A stretch of 45,615 nucleotides of DNA, taken from assembly GCA_015499985.1 (NCBI GenBank), contig JAAAUF010000243.1, positions 1 through 45,615 on the forward strand, written 5' to 3'. The notes beneath the pieces were generated by a model. The model did no database searches, was not told the DNA's origin, and was given only the letters and a program-made list of their open reading frames with translations. Below are positions 1 to 8,739 of the stretch, in pieces (the stretch's first letter is position 1; each line of letters starts with the position of its first letter). A program made the translations under genes and the position numbers. This DNA is from Haplosporangium gracile. Taxonomy: Eukaryota > Mortierellomycota > Mortierellomycetes > Mortierellales > Mortierellaceae.

Positions 1-53
<53 letters not shown>

Positions 54-77
54 CGGCAACAGCAGCAGCAGCAGCAT
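1..77 (+). repeat. CAA/CAG trinucleotide tract encoding polyglutamine
   Basis: About 17 CAA codons, one CGG, one CAA and five CAG codons in the frame of the Myb-like gene, giving Gln17-Arg-Gln6. The reading frame continues unbroken from here to the ATG at 222. Mixed CAA and CAG use suggests two founding microsatellites. The tract is cut by the window edge, so its full length is unknown. Confidence 0.9.
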
Positions 78-3000
78 TTATTACGCCACCAACAATGCCA
101 GCATGACCAACACAGCCACTCAACCCCACAACAACAACCCAACAACAACAATAACAACAACACTTCGGTACCATCATTACAACAAGGATCGACTCCTTCA
201 ATAAGAAGTGATTCTTCTGCAATGGCTGTTGCCGAGGATGACCTCAATTTTCATGACTTTATTCATGCCAAGCACGATGACGAACGGTACGGGGACGATA
301 GTCGGTCCTCAATGGTTTTGCCGGGATCCGATCGTGGTCCCAGGACCACGATCACCACTACAGCCACAACTCAGGGATCAGTCCAGTCTCAGTCCACCCA
401 GATCGGCAGTGATCACACACAGCCAATCGGAGGCAATCTCCACATCACCTCCCACAGCCTTGACCGCCTCAGCAATAATGCAAGCACCCAGCAGGACCAG
501 CTTAACAACAACAATAACACCAACAACAACGCCAATGATACCCATGTGCAAAACATTTATGAGCAATCATCAGACCACTTCCCTCCCTACGACCTTGTCC
601 CACCGCCCGCTCAGGATTTGTTCCGCACCCTAATGGAGGAATTGCAAGCCGAAGCAGCCCACCAGCGAGACCAGTTCTTGGCATCGTCGTCTACTTCAAC
701 CACTACCCGGCCAGACTCGGGTGTCGAGGTTGACTACTCTCTTGGCGGCCATCATCATCACTCAAGGGCACTACCTCGGTTTATGATGGAGCCTCTTGAC
801 CTTCTTTCGGGAGACTATGAGTCCTGCCTCGGTCACAGCGCGGATATCCACTCAACGGCAGACACCAACTCGTCGGACCTCTCCTCGTTCTCTGGACAGT
901 ACGGATCCTCGAGCCACTGTCAGGATCAAAGTACGGCAACGTCTTCTTCTTTGCAGGTTACCTACGACACTCAGTCGTCCTCACACGCGCGTTCTGGATC
1001 GATGGACTCTACAAATTCCAGAAAGCGACCCCTGGCCGACGATGATTCTCACATTTTGAATCAGCACAACAATGGAACAAACACACTGTCCTCGTTTCCA
1101 ACGACCCACGACCAACAGTCACCGCCGACACAAGATTTGTTCCGCATGCTGATGGAGGAGCTTGAGACTGAGGCGGCCCTTCAGCGTGACCAGTTCTTGG
1201 CATCAACGGCAAGGCAGGAAGTTGTAGGTGCGAATATGAGTAACACCGATTATGCATTTAACAGCAACGGTCAGCATCACGCCCGTCTCCCGCGCTTCGT
1301 TATGGAGCCTCTGGATTTCTTCAACACCGACTATGGAACCATGCAAGTGGATGAAACCATGAGCGAGCATTCTGGAGTCTCGGGAGGAGTGCCATCTGCA
1401 AGTGCTTCTCAAATGCGTTCTGATTCATCATCCAGCCTGGAGTCCAGTCACTCTTACCTTCAGCAGCCTCAACAACAACAGCAACAGGAATTTGCACCAC
1501 CGGATGTTTTCCGTACCCTTATGGAGGAACTAGAGGTCCAGGCTGCCTTTCAGCGTGAGCAGTTCTTGGCCGCCACCACAGGAACAGCGCCCCGAGTCGA
1601 CCCAGAGGAGTATGTGTTCAATGGACAGCACCTCCGTCCCTTGCCTCGTTTCATGATTGAGCCTCTCGATTTTATGTCATCGAGCTATGAGTCGTACCTT
1701 AATGGCGACATGTCTTCAGGGCCTCATCATTTCGACCCCTCGCAGAACAACTTTTTGAGCCTCAGTCATTCGCAGTCTTCAGGGGTATCTTCATCGTCGC
1801 CGGTACTACAGGAACAGAACAATCAGAACCTTGCCCTTCCTACAAAGAGGGTCACAAGGAGGCCATCAGCTTCTAGTTTCGGTGGCAAGGGCGCCAAGTC
1901 ACGCCGACCCAAGCATCTTACTATCGCACCAAGGTCAGGATCGAACCTGGAAGTACCCACCTCAGGATCGAACCAACTTCGTAGCCCTTCCAAGAAGCGA
2001 CGTGTTGACGACGACGATGATAACGCCTCTGGAAGTTGCTCTCCGTCCAGCCTTGTGACTTCTCCCTTTGGATCCACTGCTGGTGATGGTCAGGAGTCGC
2101 CCATCTCCCCAACGTCGATCTCCAACCTCTCAATTTCGAGCGATGCCCAGAGCGCTGATGGCTCAACGACTGATGGAACTGCTGCTCAGACCTCGAAGCG
2201 ACCATGGACGCACAAGGACGAGACGTTGCTCCTGAAGCTGTTTTCCAAGCGGTTGCCGATCAAAGAGATTGCTCAGACGCTCGATCGATCAGTGCACTCT
2301 GTCCGCTCTCGTCGTCAGATCTTGACAGACCCTGGGTTCGTCAAGGGCAAAGGCCACAGTGTCTCGAGACGATGCAAGCAGGATCCCGCGACAACGACCA
2401 AACTCCCAACCTATGCCCAGATGGCATTCTTGTCACTGGCATGGTTGCCTGATCTGGAGGGTACTTTGAACGATGTGGCAACGATGGTCGAGAAATTGTT
2501 CAGCAAGCATCTCAACCGCATCCCCAGGACTGGACACAAGAACTTGCAGATCTGGAGAGCGCAGATTTCGGACGCTCTTGCTCACGAGAAGGGACAACCC
2601 CGGCCACGATTCGAGAGCTTTGGTGTCAAGCGTGGTCGTCAGTGGGTCTACCGGCTGACCGAGTTTGGAAAAGGCGTTGTTGAGGCCATGGGAGGCGTTG
2701 ACACGATCTGTGAGGAGTTGTTGAGGAGCAACGAGATGGAAATGGCGAACGCTCAGGTCGACGATCAGGAGGGTTCCCAGGACGGTATTAGCAAAGATGC
2801 GGACGGAGTTGGTGTTGGCGGATCTGGTGCTGATGCCGGAATCGGTCAGGGCCAGGGGTACGGATACAGCTACAAGCCCCCAGATGCCAGACAAAAGTCG
2901 AACAAAGGCTCCAATCGTGCGGCGAGGAGGTCTTTGGCCAAGAAGAAGGCCGCGGCAGCTGCTGCTGCAGCAGCAGCAGGCGAGCCTTTGCCTGAAGGAG

Positions 3001-3116
3001 GTGGAAATGCGATTACGAATGCTGTGGAAGCTATCGCTGCTGCTATGGCCAAGATGGCGGCTTCTGAGGAGGGGAAGGGGAAGGATCGGAGGAGTGAGAG
3101 TGACGAGGATGAGTAG
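3..3116 (+). CDS. Myb/SANT-like DNA-binding protein, 5'-partial
   Basis: Probably a nuclear transcription regulator. Seen: one open frame of 1037 codons from the first complete codon of the window to a TAG at 3114-3116. The first ATG outside the polyGln region is at 222, but the frame upstream of it stays open to the edge and encodes Gln/Asn-rich sequence, so the true start is probably outside the window. Numbering from the ATG at 222, a Myb/SANT-like segment lies at about 658-705 (starts SKRPWTHKDETLLLKLF, with regularly spaced Trp/Leu and the helix-3-like SVHSVRSRRQIL). A conserved-looking 100-residue domain follows (about 727-825, containing WRAQISDAL and GRQWVYRLTEFGK) that could be a winged-helix fold; I cannot assign it. 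Three copies of a composite module occupy about 127-495. The C-terminus has an NLS-like KKK-Ala10 stretch and an acidic end. DNA binding is inferred from the Myb-like segment only. Confidence 0.8.
613..1700 (+). repeat. Triplicated protein module inside the Myb-like gene
   Basis: Three copies, each made of two blocks. Block A (DLFRTLMEEL..EAA.QRDQF) begins near 613, 1132 and 1507. Block B (LPRFMMEPLDF, followed by a Tyr/Ser/Asp tail) begins near 772, 1287 and 1642. Disordered linkers of 25-40 residues rich in Ser, Thr, His and Gly separate A from B. The copies are similar in DNA as well as protein (for example the shared string for QRDQFLAS), so they arose by internal duplication. Block A reads as an amphipathic helix; block B as a short hydrophobic motif. 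No known domain recognised. Confidence 0.85.
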
Positions 3117-3390
3117 GATGAGTAGGATGGTATGATAGATGTTGAGATGGAGGACGACGACTAGGAGGAGTACCTTGTATGATTTTGGACAGTCTTTTTT
3201 TTTTGTTTTCTTTCGCTCCTTTATTTTTTCACACTTCGCCATGTAACATACTGCCTTTCAGCCTTTCTTTGCGACAATAAACCGCACCCTTGTACATATT
3301 GCAACCTTATCATCTACACAAGCAAAAATATGTCTAATTTACAATTTGTTTTATTTTTTATATGTATTGTACAGAATTGTGTGGTGTTGT

Positions 3391-4089
3391 TCAGCATTTG
3401 TGCGGTCCCCGGAAGCATACGAACCAGTCGGACCGAAAACACTTCGTGTCAAGAACATGTGGACACGGACATTCGATGGGTCGGTCAGTACAGGTATCTG
3501 TCTCTGCGCAGTAGTAGCCTTTGCACTCTGCACCTGGCAGGACATCTCCTTCACCTTCTCCTTCGTATTCATTGAATGCGCCGAATGTGTCTGACTGGTG
3601 GGTATCGTAGTTGTTGTCTTGATTGTCGTAGTTATAGTAATCGTCGTTAGAAGAAGGGAAGTATGAGGAGGAAGGTTCACTGAAATATTTCTTTTCGAAT
3701 GCCGTCCGGTCATCTTGGTGGTGCTGATTTTGGTAATCGTTGTTGTTGTACCACGTTTGTTGTCGTTGTTGTCTATACGGTTCTTCTTGAGGACTGTAGG
3801 TATGCTGTTGTTTCCGCTTACTACTACTGCGCTGGTTTGTGGAGTGTGTGGCAGGAAATGGTACACCAAACGACGTCCGACTACCGCTACTCCCACTACC
3901 ACTCGACGTTGACGAAGGGTAAGACGAGCGCCGTGGCGCAGCTGCGTTGAATGTCGACAAATACGAGAGGAAAGATTGGAGGCCGAAGAGGGTGAGTGCT
4001 GTCAGGACTAAGATGGATCGTAACGATGGCCCTCGTTGATAGTGCTGGGAAAGGAATGGTTTTGTTGAGAGAGAGGACGGTTTTTTCAT
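3391..4089 (-). CDS. Lcl2-like cysteine-rich protein with an N-terminal membrane anchor
   Basis: A 232-residue protein if translation starts at the ATG at 4089 (MKKPSS). An in-frame ATG at 4191 would add 34 residues before the hydrophobic segment, so I prefer the shorter form. Residues about 24-44 (SILVLTALTLFGLQSFLSYL) form a single membrane segment or signal anchor behind a basic N-terminus. Residues about 50-175 are low-complexity Ser, Gln, Asn, Tyr and Asp. The last 45 residues carry eight cysteines with GYYCAETDTC and IECPCPHVLDTKC, the pattern of the fungal long-chronological-lifespan protein 2 (Lcl2) family, which is reported to be ER/secretory and linked to ER-associated degradation. 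Known Lcl2 proteins are short (about 120 residues) with a cleaved signal peptide, so the long disordered linker is unusual. Single exon. Confidence 0.75.
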   Translation of the reverse strand: MKKPSSLSTKPFLSQHYQRGPSLRSILVLTALTLFGLQSFLSYLSTFNAAAPRRSSYPSSTSSGSGSSGSRTSFGVPFPATHSTNQRSSSKRKQQHTYSPQEEPYRQQRQQTWYNNNDYQNQHHQDDRTAFEKKYFSEPSSSYFPSSNDDYYNYDNQDNNYDTHQSDTFGAFNEYEGEGEGDVLPGAECKGYYCAETDTCTDRPIECPCPHVLDTKCFRSDWFVCFRGPHKC

Positions 4090-4569
4090 TTTGAGACAAG
4101 GAGTTGTGGAAGTTGTAGAGGTGTGCAGGAGAACTGTTGGGGTGTGATGGATGTGAGCCATTGCGAGTGAGACTGTGATGATATATAACACAAGTAGAGG
4201 TATGGGTGAATGGAAGTGTAAGGGAAAAGAAAAGGAAAGGAGGGGAGAGGAGAAAGGTACGAGAGGAAGGAAAATAGAGGGAATACAGGGACTCTTTATT
4301 ATTTGCAGGGGTGAAGTGAGCTAGTGAGCCGGATGCAACGTGGCACAACGAGATCTTTCTTCAATCTCAATAGAAAAAAAATGTGAGACACAAACGAGCA
4401 AAGCCCACGTCGCTCACTTCTGTTTGTGGCAAGACAGAGTGTTCATGTTGCCACCAACTCTATTCTACCATTCTACCTCAGCTACAAATCGTCAGCCTTA
4501 AGATGAAATATCTCCCACCCATGAGAATCAAACAAAAAGAGAATACAAAAGACTTTAAATAAAAAAATT

Positions 4570-4732
4570 ATGAAAGAAAAAGCACATTCAACACAACGTT
4601 ACCTGGTAGGTGTCTGATTTTTTTTATAATTCCGAAGTCGGTGGCAGGCTGTCACACAGTCTCGATATTGGCATATCCCACCATGTCGCTGTCGGATGAG
4701 ATGACAATATCGTCATACTACGTGGGACTATC
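4570..4732 (-). pseudogene. Possible PIN/FEN1-XPG-like nuclease relic
   Basis: After a TAG that could be a splice acceptor, the minus strand reads YDDIVISSDSDMVGYANIET followed by Val and TGA. The VISSDSDM.GYA pattern resembles the Asp-rich core of FEN1/XPG-I (PIN-like) nucleases, where a Trp often follows the Val. Here the next codon is TGA, one base from TGG, and the frame then stays open for about 28 more residues. No matching N-terminal half was found: the ORF at 5004-4777 does not resemble the family. Family assignment rests on one short motif, so this is tentative. Confidence 0.3.
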
Positions 4733-5214
4733 TTGCAGAGCGGAAAGGCTTTGTGAGGTTTCTGCTAATGTTAATTTCAAATATTAGAAGAGATAAATCC
4801 ATTGCAGACGACATTTAAGCGACGGGGTACCGTAAGCAGTAGAGTAGACTTGTTACTACGATCCTTTGAGATTAAGCCCATTGTTCTAAAGATTTGTTCG
4901 AAGGAACATCTCTCTTTCTTTATTCCTTGTTCTTTTAAAGAGTAGTATGTCCCTCGTTCTTGCACTTTTGCATCGCATGTGAACCCGTACGTCTCTTTTG
5001 ACACAACATCTGGTATCCACCCCCCGCATCACCCCTCCACTTTGGAGGCCTACTAAAAAAAAAAAAGAGCAAGTACTTTTTCAGTCGTGACAACTTTGTT
5101 TTCGTCCTGATGGCACCGACAATAAGGGTATAAACATTCACACCAAATTCAAACATTATTTCACCATTTATGTTAGGATACATGAGTGTACAACTGATTT
5201 ATTTCCTCAGGGTC

Positions 5215-5790
5215 AGTTTGTGAATAAACTTTGCAACTGATCCAGCAATTCCTAAATCCTATGAAGTGCTTTTATCGTCTTGATGCACTCCTTTCGGCGT
5301 TTTTCACTCACTTCAACCAACTCATCCAGGGTTTCCGTCTTGCATAATTCTATAAGCAGTTCGTGTAGGAGCCCATCCTTGGCAGCATTGACAAAGTACA
5401 GCATAATGGCCCTAGATGCAGCATTGATTATGATGATCTTCACAATATTGAAGTAAGAAGAGGCCATCAACCCTATCATGTAAAGAGAGAATCTATTAAA
5501 GTATTCTCAGCTAATAGATATTATCTGAAATTCATTGCAAAATTTGGTGATAATAGCCAGCCCCATGCTTGCTGGATCTGCAGTTTCTTTCCGTAACACG
5601 TCGTCTGGATTGGCTAATTCATCTTGGTACAGAATCAGTGCATCCTGAATTTTCGCTTTGATCATTGACAGGGCGGTACGGATAAGGTGCTTTACCATAT
5701 CTCCATCGGATATACTCCTTCAACTGGTATATTCATCTGCTTCTCTGAAGGCAAAGACGGCAACCACACATTTAATGATATCTAATATAA
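5215..5790 (-). pseudogene. Dynamin-superfamily GTPase relic (stalk plus GTPase-effector domain)
   Basis: Two collinear fragments on the minus strand. From about 5790 to 5507 the protein runs FREADEYTS, an in-frame TGA, then VKHLIRTALSMIKAKIQDAL and ITKFCNEFQ, matching the part of the dynamin stalk where Drp1-type proteins have an I..L..LK.KI..L segment and a KF..EF motif. From 5479 to 5215 it reads SYFNIVKIIIINAASRAIM, then LVEVSEKRRKE and KALHRI, a stop, and LLDQLQSL, matching the end of the stalk and the GTPase-effector domain. Only about 25 nt separate the fragments, whereas intact family members have 150 or more residues there. No G domain (GxxxxGKS) is present. Two in-frame stops, a large internal deletion and no room for missing exons make this a pseudogene. 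It starts right behind the stop codon of the 124-residue gene next door. Confidence 0.8.
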
Positions 5791-5802
5791 TGTGTATGCT
5801 TT

Positions 5803-6177
5803 TTACTCCTCCTTCTTCTCTGACTGCGCCTTCTTCGCCGCCTCTCCAGCCTCCTTCTCGTCCTCCTCCAGATCCCTTCGCTTGAGCTCCGCTTGCCAAG
5901 CATCCCAATAAACGTCAGAGACAACGAATAGGATCAACTTGTTACTCTTGGTCTGGATACGAATGGGCGAGGACTTGCGTAGACTGTGCATAAACATACG
6001 TTCCTTGAAGATCGTCAGAGTCTCATTAAGAATCGTCAGGGCCTCCGTCTCTTCCTCAGGGCTGATCTCGGTCTCATCGCCCATATACCAGATCCGGTCG
6101 CAGCTCAGTTGGAATTCACCAATCTGCTTGATGTACGTTCGACGTTCGTACTCGGATTTTAAGAGACAGCTGGCCAT
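5803..6177 (-). CDS. Small hypothetical protein (124 aa)
   Basis: Single-exon ORF; the start at 6177 (MASCLLKSEYERR, context ATCCATGG) is preferred over the longer frame reaching 6453, whose extra N-terminus is translated TATA/UTR sequence. I do not recognise a family. Seen: an N-terminal half with YIKQIGEFQLSCDRIWYMGD, a middle helix-like stretch (EALTILNETLTIFKERM), a hydrophobic strand (KLILFVVSDVYWDAWQ) and a highly charged Glu/Lys/Ala tail of about 30 residues that is probably a helix. No signal peptide or membrane segment. TATA-like sites upstream and coding-like composition support it as a real gene. A dynamin relic lies directly downstream. Confidence 0.6.
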   Translation of the reverse strand: MASCLLKSEYERRTYIKQIGEFQLSCDRIWYMGDETEISPEEETEALTILNETLTIFKERMFMHSLRKSSPIRIQTKSNKLILFVVSDVYWDAWQAELKRRDLEEDEKEAGEAAKKAQSEKKEE

Positions 6178-6241
6178 GGATTTTTTTTTCGTGGTGGGTG
6201 GCGAATATTTGGTGGAAGGAAGGAGGCAAACAAGGAAGGAA

Positions 6242-6334
6242 ATATATACTAAACAAATAAAGCTAAAAATAATAGTACGAGGGCTGAGACTTGTGAGTTG
6301 CGTTTGTATCTCACTGGGGACCCTATGATTTATA
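6242..6334 (-). promoter_or_regulatory. TATA-like elements of the 124-aa gene
   Basis: On the minus strand, TATATAT lies at 6242-6248, about 65 bp before the ATG at 6177, and TATAAAT at 6328-6334, about 150 bp before it. Either could serve as core promoter; the first has the spacing nearer to that of other TATA boxes in this window. Confidence 0.4.
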
Positions 6335-7714
6335 AGCAGGTACCCCTTCCTCCCCAGGGTAAGGTTAAAGGTGAAGTAAGAATGCATGTGTGTGAAGCGA
6401 CGGGTGCTATTGGTTCTCCTAAAAAAGGGCGGGTGGGCTTGGGAATAACGCATATATCCAAGTGGTTAGTCGAGTATGGTTGTACAACATCGTCTCCTAC
6501 CTCTCTGTAACTTCATACAATCACATGTAACATCTCATGCCACCTCTTTCACTGTAACTATTTCGGGAAGGGGTTCCAACAAATTGCCCTTCATCCTCGC
6601 CTTTCTGTGTTCGCCACAAAACCACGCAACTTCATCCCCTGGCCCTCTTCATTCCACGCCTTCTCTGTGTTCACATAACTCAATACAGCTATACCTACCC
6701 AGCTCACCGCCTCCTTTCTTTCTTGAGTCTTAATTCTGGTCCTGATTCAAAGCCGTTTTCAGCGCTGATTCTCAGAGGGAATGAGAGGATTGAGAATCTC
6801 AATCAGTGGGTACCATTGGCTGCAAGTGTAGAAAAAATCGATGATTGGTAAATCGAAAACTAGATTCGCCCAATACCTTTGCGACGATTTCTGGCTTTTT
6901 GCGCCGAAAAATCTTTTTTGGTTTCCACGCCTAATTACAAACGCTCTTTGCCCTCGGAAAAGTGAATGATTTAACCAGTCCTACTTTTGTACGCTAACTT
7001 TTTCTTACTTGGGCTGAGACGGCATTGAACACGGCTGCGGTTTTGTTCTTTAATAAAGTGGACACGGTCTTTATTGTTTGTTACATAATTTCTTTTAACC
7101 AATGAAAACCGAGGACACTTTCCAAGAAACGGGGACACAGAAGAAAGAGAAAGGCTGTCGCTTTCCACCTCTTCATGCTCTCCGCCCAATCATGCAACAG
7201 CGGTTCAATGAGGCACAGACCCACCAGCATCAAGTTCATATGGATCCATCCACTCCTACTTTGCGCCTTATGCTTTATCAAGTGAAAAAGAGACATGCGC
7301 TCTTATCCATTACTCTTTTTACATCCCCGGATAGTCCATCCGAGCTGTCCAAATCCCCCAAATAGCAATCCGGGCAAGCAACTGGTGGCATGAGTACTCC
7401 TTTTTTTTTTTTGCTCACACACGGCGCCCCTTCTTTTTTTTGCTCGCACACCGCGTCCTCTCTTTAGAACCGCATGAGAAGTACCGGTATATCATCTGCA
7501 CATTTGCTGTCTCTGCAGCTATATCACACTCACGTTTGGAAAGTCGACACAGTAATGTATAAAAAAGCTTCCAGCAGCCTGGTAGACATGGGTCCTAGAT
7601 ATGGGCACCATGGAACCATGAATTCCTTACTAGAGCCTATAATAGACATTTTCCTTTCTCCCCGTATATTCCTCTCCATCCCAGCAAATTCACTCGTTCA
7701 GTAAAAATCTAAGG
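6335..7714. other. Intergenic region without a recognisable gene
   Basis: Short ORFs on both strands overlap each other and show no family motif, splice pattern or secretion signal. The region is rich in C/T and poly-T tracts. A GGCTGAGA string near 7012 resembles part of a TPP riboswitch, but the other conserved halves are absent. Confidence 0.5.
7399..7461 (+). repeat. Imperfect tandem repeat, two copies of about 31 bp
   Basis: Copy 1 (7399-7430) is a T-run followed by GCTCACACACGGCGCCCC. Copy 2 (7431-7461) is a T-run followed by GCTCGCACACCGCGTCCTC. A few substitutions separate them. It lies about 250 bp before the TATA box of the secreted mini-gene. Confidence 0.6.
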
Positions 7715-7722
7715 TATATAAT
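7715..7722 (+). promoter_or_regulatory. TATA box before the cysteine-rich mini-gene
   Basis: TATATAAT lies 95 bp upstream of the ATG at 7810, close to the TATA-to-ATG distances of the two other cysteine-rich genes nearby. Confidence 0.5.
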
Positions 7723-7809
7723 CTTATCGCACTATCTAATAACAAATTGTGAGTGACATTGACAAGGAACAGTTTTTTTAAACTAAACATTATCTACAAC
7801 CTTTTAGTC

Positions 7810-7978
7810 ATGAAAGTGATATCTCTCCTTCTCGTCATCTCTCTCGCGTTCACTGCTACTGCTGCCCTCATATCCCGAACCCCTTAGCTGCCCCTGCGGC
7901 CCTTCTAAGCGTGACTCCTGGCACCCGGCCTGCTGCCCTGATGATGAGGGTGCCAACTCCAAGGAAGCCAACGCTTAG
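7810..7978 (+). pseudogene. Small secreted cysteine-rich protein gene, frameshifted
   Basis: The ATG at 7810 opens a frame of 25 codons that is almost a pure signal peptide (MKVISLLLVISLAFTATAA) ending at TAG 7885-7887. One base on, in the +1 frame from 7886, sequence starting SCPCGPSKRDSWHPACC runs to a stop at 7976-7978, and the same frame continues open behind that stop with another C-N-C pair (to about 8037). The cysteine-rich part directly follows a signal peptide and is out of frame by one base, so I read this as a broken gene for a small secreted peptide. No intron with usable borders and normal length joins the parts. A single-base sequencing error remains possible. Function unknown. 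Confidence 0.45.
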
Positions 7979-8181
7979 GTTGGTTTCACTGACAACTTTC
8001 TCCAACCCTGTAACTGCCCTACTAGGGGGATTAATTTGAACTGGCGATCCACTTTCACACAGCTTCTGCTGATAAAAATAATTGACTGGTCCTTCGCTTC
8101 GTTGTAATCTAAAAAAAAATATTATCTATTTGTCAGTATCTCTGACAGAGGCAATTGCGTTAGTTTTGAGAAAAGAAAAAT

Positions 8182-8263
8182 CTACAGGAGGACACCTGCA
8201 ACAACCAGGGCCGCAACACCAGCGGCAGCAACCTTAGCATTCGACGATGTACAAAGCCGGTTG
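8182..8263 (-). pseudogene. Severed GPI-anchor tail of the cysteine-rich gene
   Basis: This frame encodes SSNAKVAAAGVAALVVAGVL and a stop, matching NSAKVTAAGAAIAVVGALL at the end of the intact paralogue: a small-residue attachment zone followed by a hydrophobic C-terminus, typical of a GPI signal. It is out of frame with the ORF it belongs to. Its intact state suggests the frameshift is recent. Confidence 0.6.
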
Positions 8264-8623
8264 TTACCAGCGGGTAACAGAGGCGTTGTCGCACATGCCG
8301 GGCTGTGAGGCGATCCTGGAGACAATACTCTGAACCAAAGAATGCGCCGGCTCGGCGGTGCACTTGTTAGACTTGACACAAGAGTCGGCCCAAGCCTTGT
8401 TGGCACTCAAGTTACACCAGCAGGTCTTTTGCTGATCTGTGGAACCAGTAGCAGGGTAAGCCCTGGTGTTCTCGAGGCCCTTGCAGGCAGGGACAGCATT
8501 GATTCCGGCGCTGGTAATGCAAGCATTGCAAGCGGCCACAGTGGTGATAGTGGTCGTTGTCTGGCTAGAGACGATGGAGAGGATGACCATGACGGTAGCG
8601 GCGACGATGGTGAACAAACTCAT
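8264..8623 (-). CDS. Secreted cysteine-rich protein, frameshifted before its GPI signal
   Basis: A 119-residue ORF from the ATG at 8623 (MSLFTIVAATVMVILSIVSS, a signal peptide). The longer in-frame start at 8728 would translate the TATA box and is rejected. The mature part has C-x2-C, PACKGLEN, TCWCNLSANKAWADSC, CVKSNKC and a C near the end: eight cysteines aligned with the intact paralogue at 9621-10034. The frame ends abruptly with VTRW and a stop, while the paralogue continues. The missing tail is found in another frame just downstream (8182-8263). Alignment with the paralogue's DNA suggests a 2-nt deletion near 8270. The product would be secreted but not GPI-anchored. I do not recognise the family; cysteine spacing does not fit CFEM well. 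Confidence 0.6.
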   Translation of the reverse strand: MSLFTIVAATVMVILSIVSSQTTTTITTVAACNACITSAGINAVPACKGLENTRAYPATGSTDQQKTCWCNLSANKAWADSCVKSNKCTAEPAHSLVQSIVSRIASQPGMCDNASVTRW

Positions 8624-8726
8624 GTTGGATGTGTGTATTTGTGTTTGGGAGAGAAATGAGAAAGGGTCGCTGTTGTTGAGTTTGGCGTTTGGAAGAGTGG
8701 CAGAATAAGCAAGGACGGTTTTCGCC

Positions 8727-8733
8727 ATTTATA
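8727..8733 (-). promoter_or_regulatory. TATA box of the frameshifted cysteine-rich gene
   Basis: TATAAAT on the minus strand, about 104 bp upstream of the ATG at 8623. The paralogue has TATAAATA about 107 bp before its own ATG. Confidence 0.6.
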
Positions 8734-8739
8734 CGCTTT

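Noticed and set aside
2433..3242. 269-residue minus-strand ORF at the end of the Myb-like gene
   Set aside because: Antisense to the conserved C-terminal part of that gene; no motif.
4777..5004. 75-residue minus-strand ORF near the relics
   Set aside because: Considered as the upstream part of the nuclease-like fragment, but it shows no XPG-N or XPG-I features and the order of motifs does not fit.
7012..7045. GGCTGAGA string resembling a TPP riboswitch
   Set aside because: The second conserved half (around CCTGATCTGG) and the paired stems are absent, and no thiamine gene follows.
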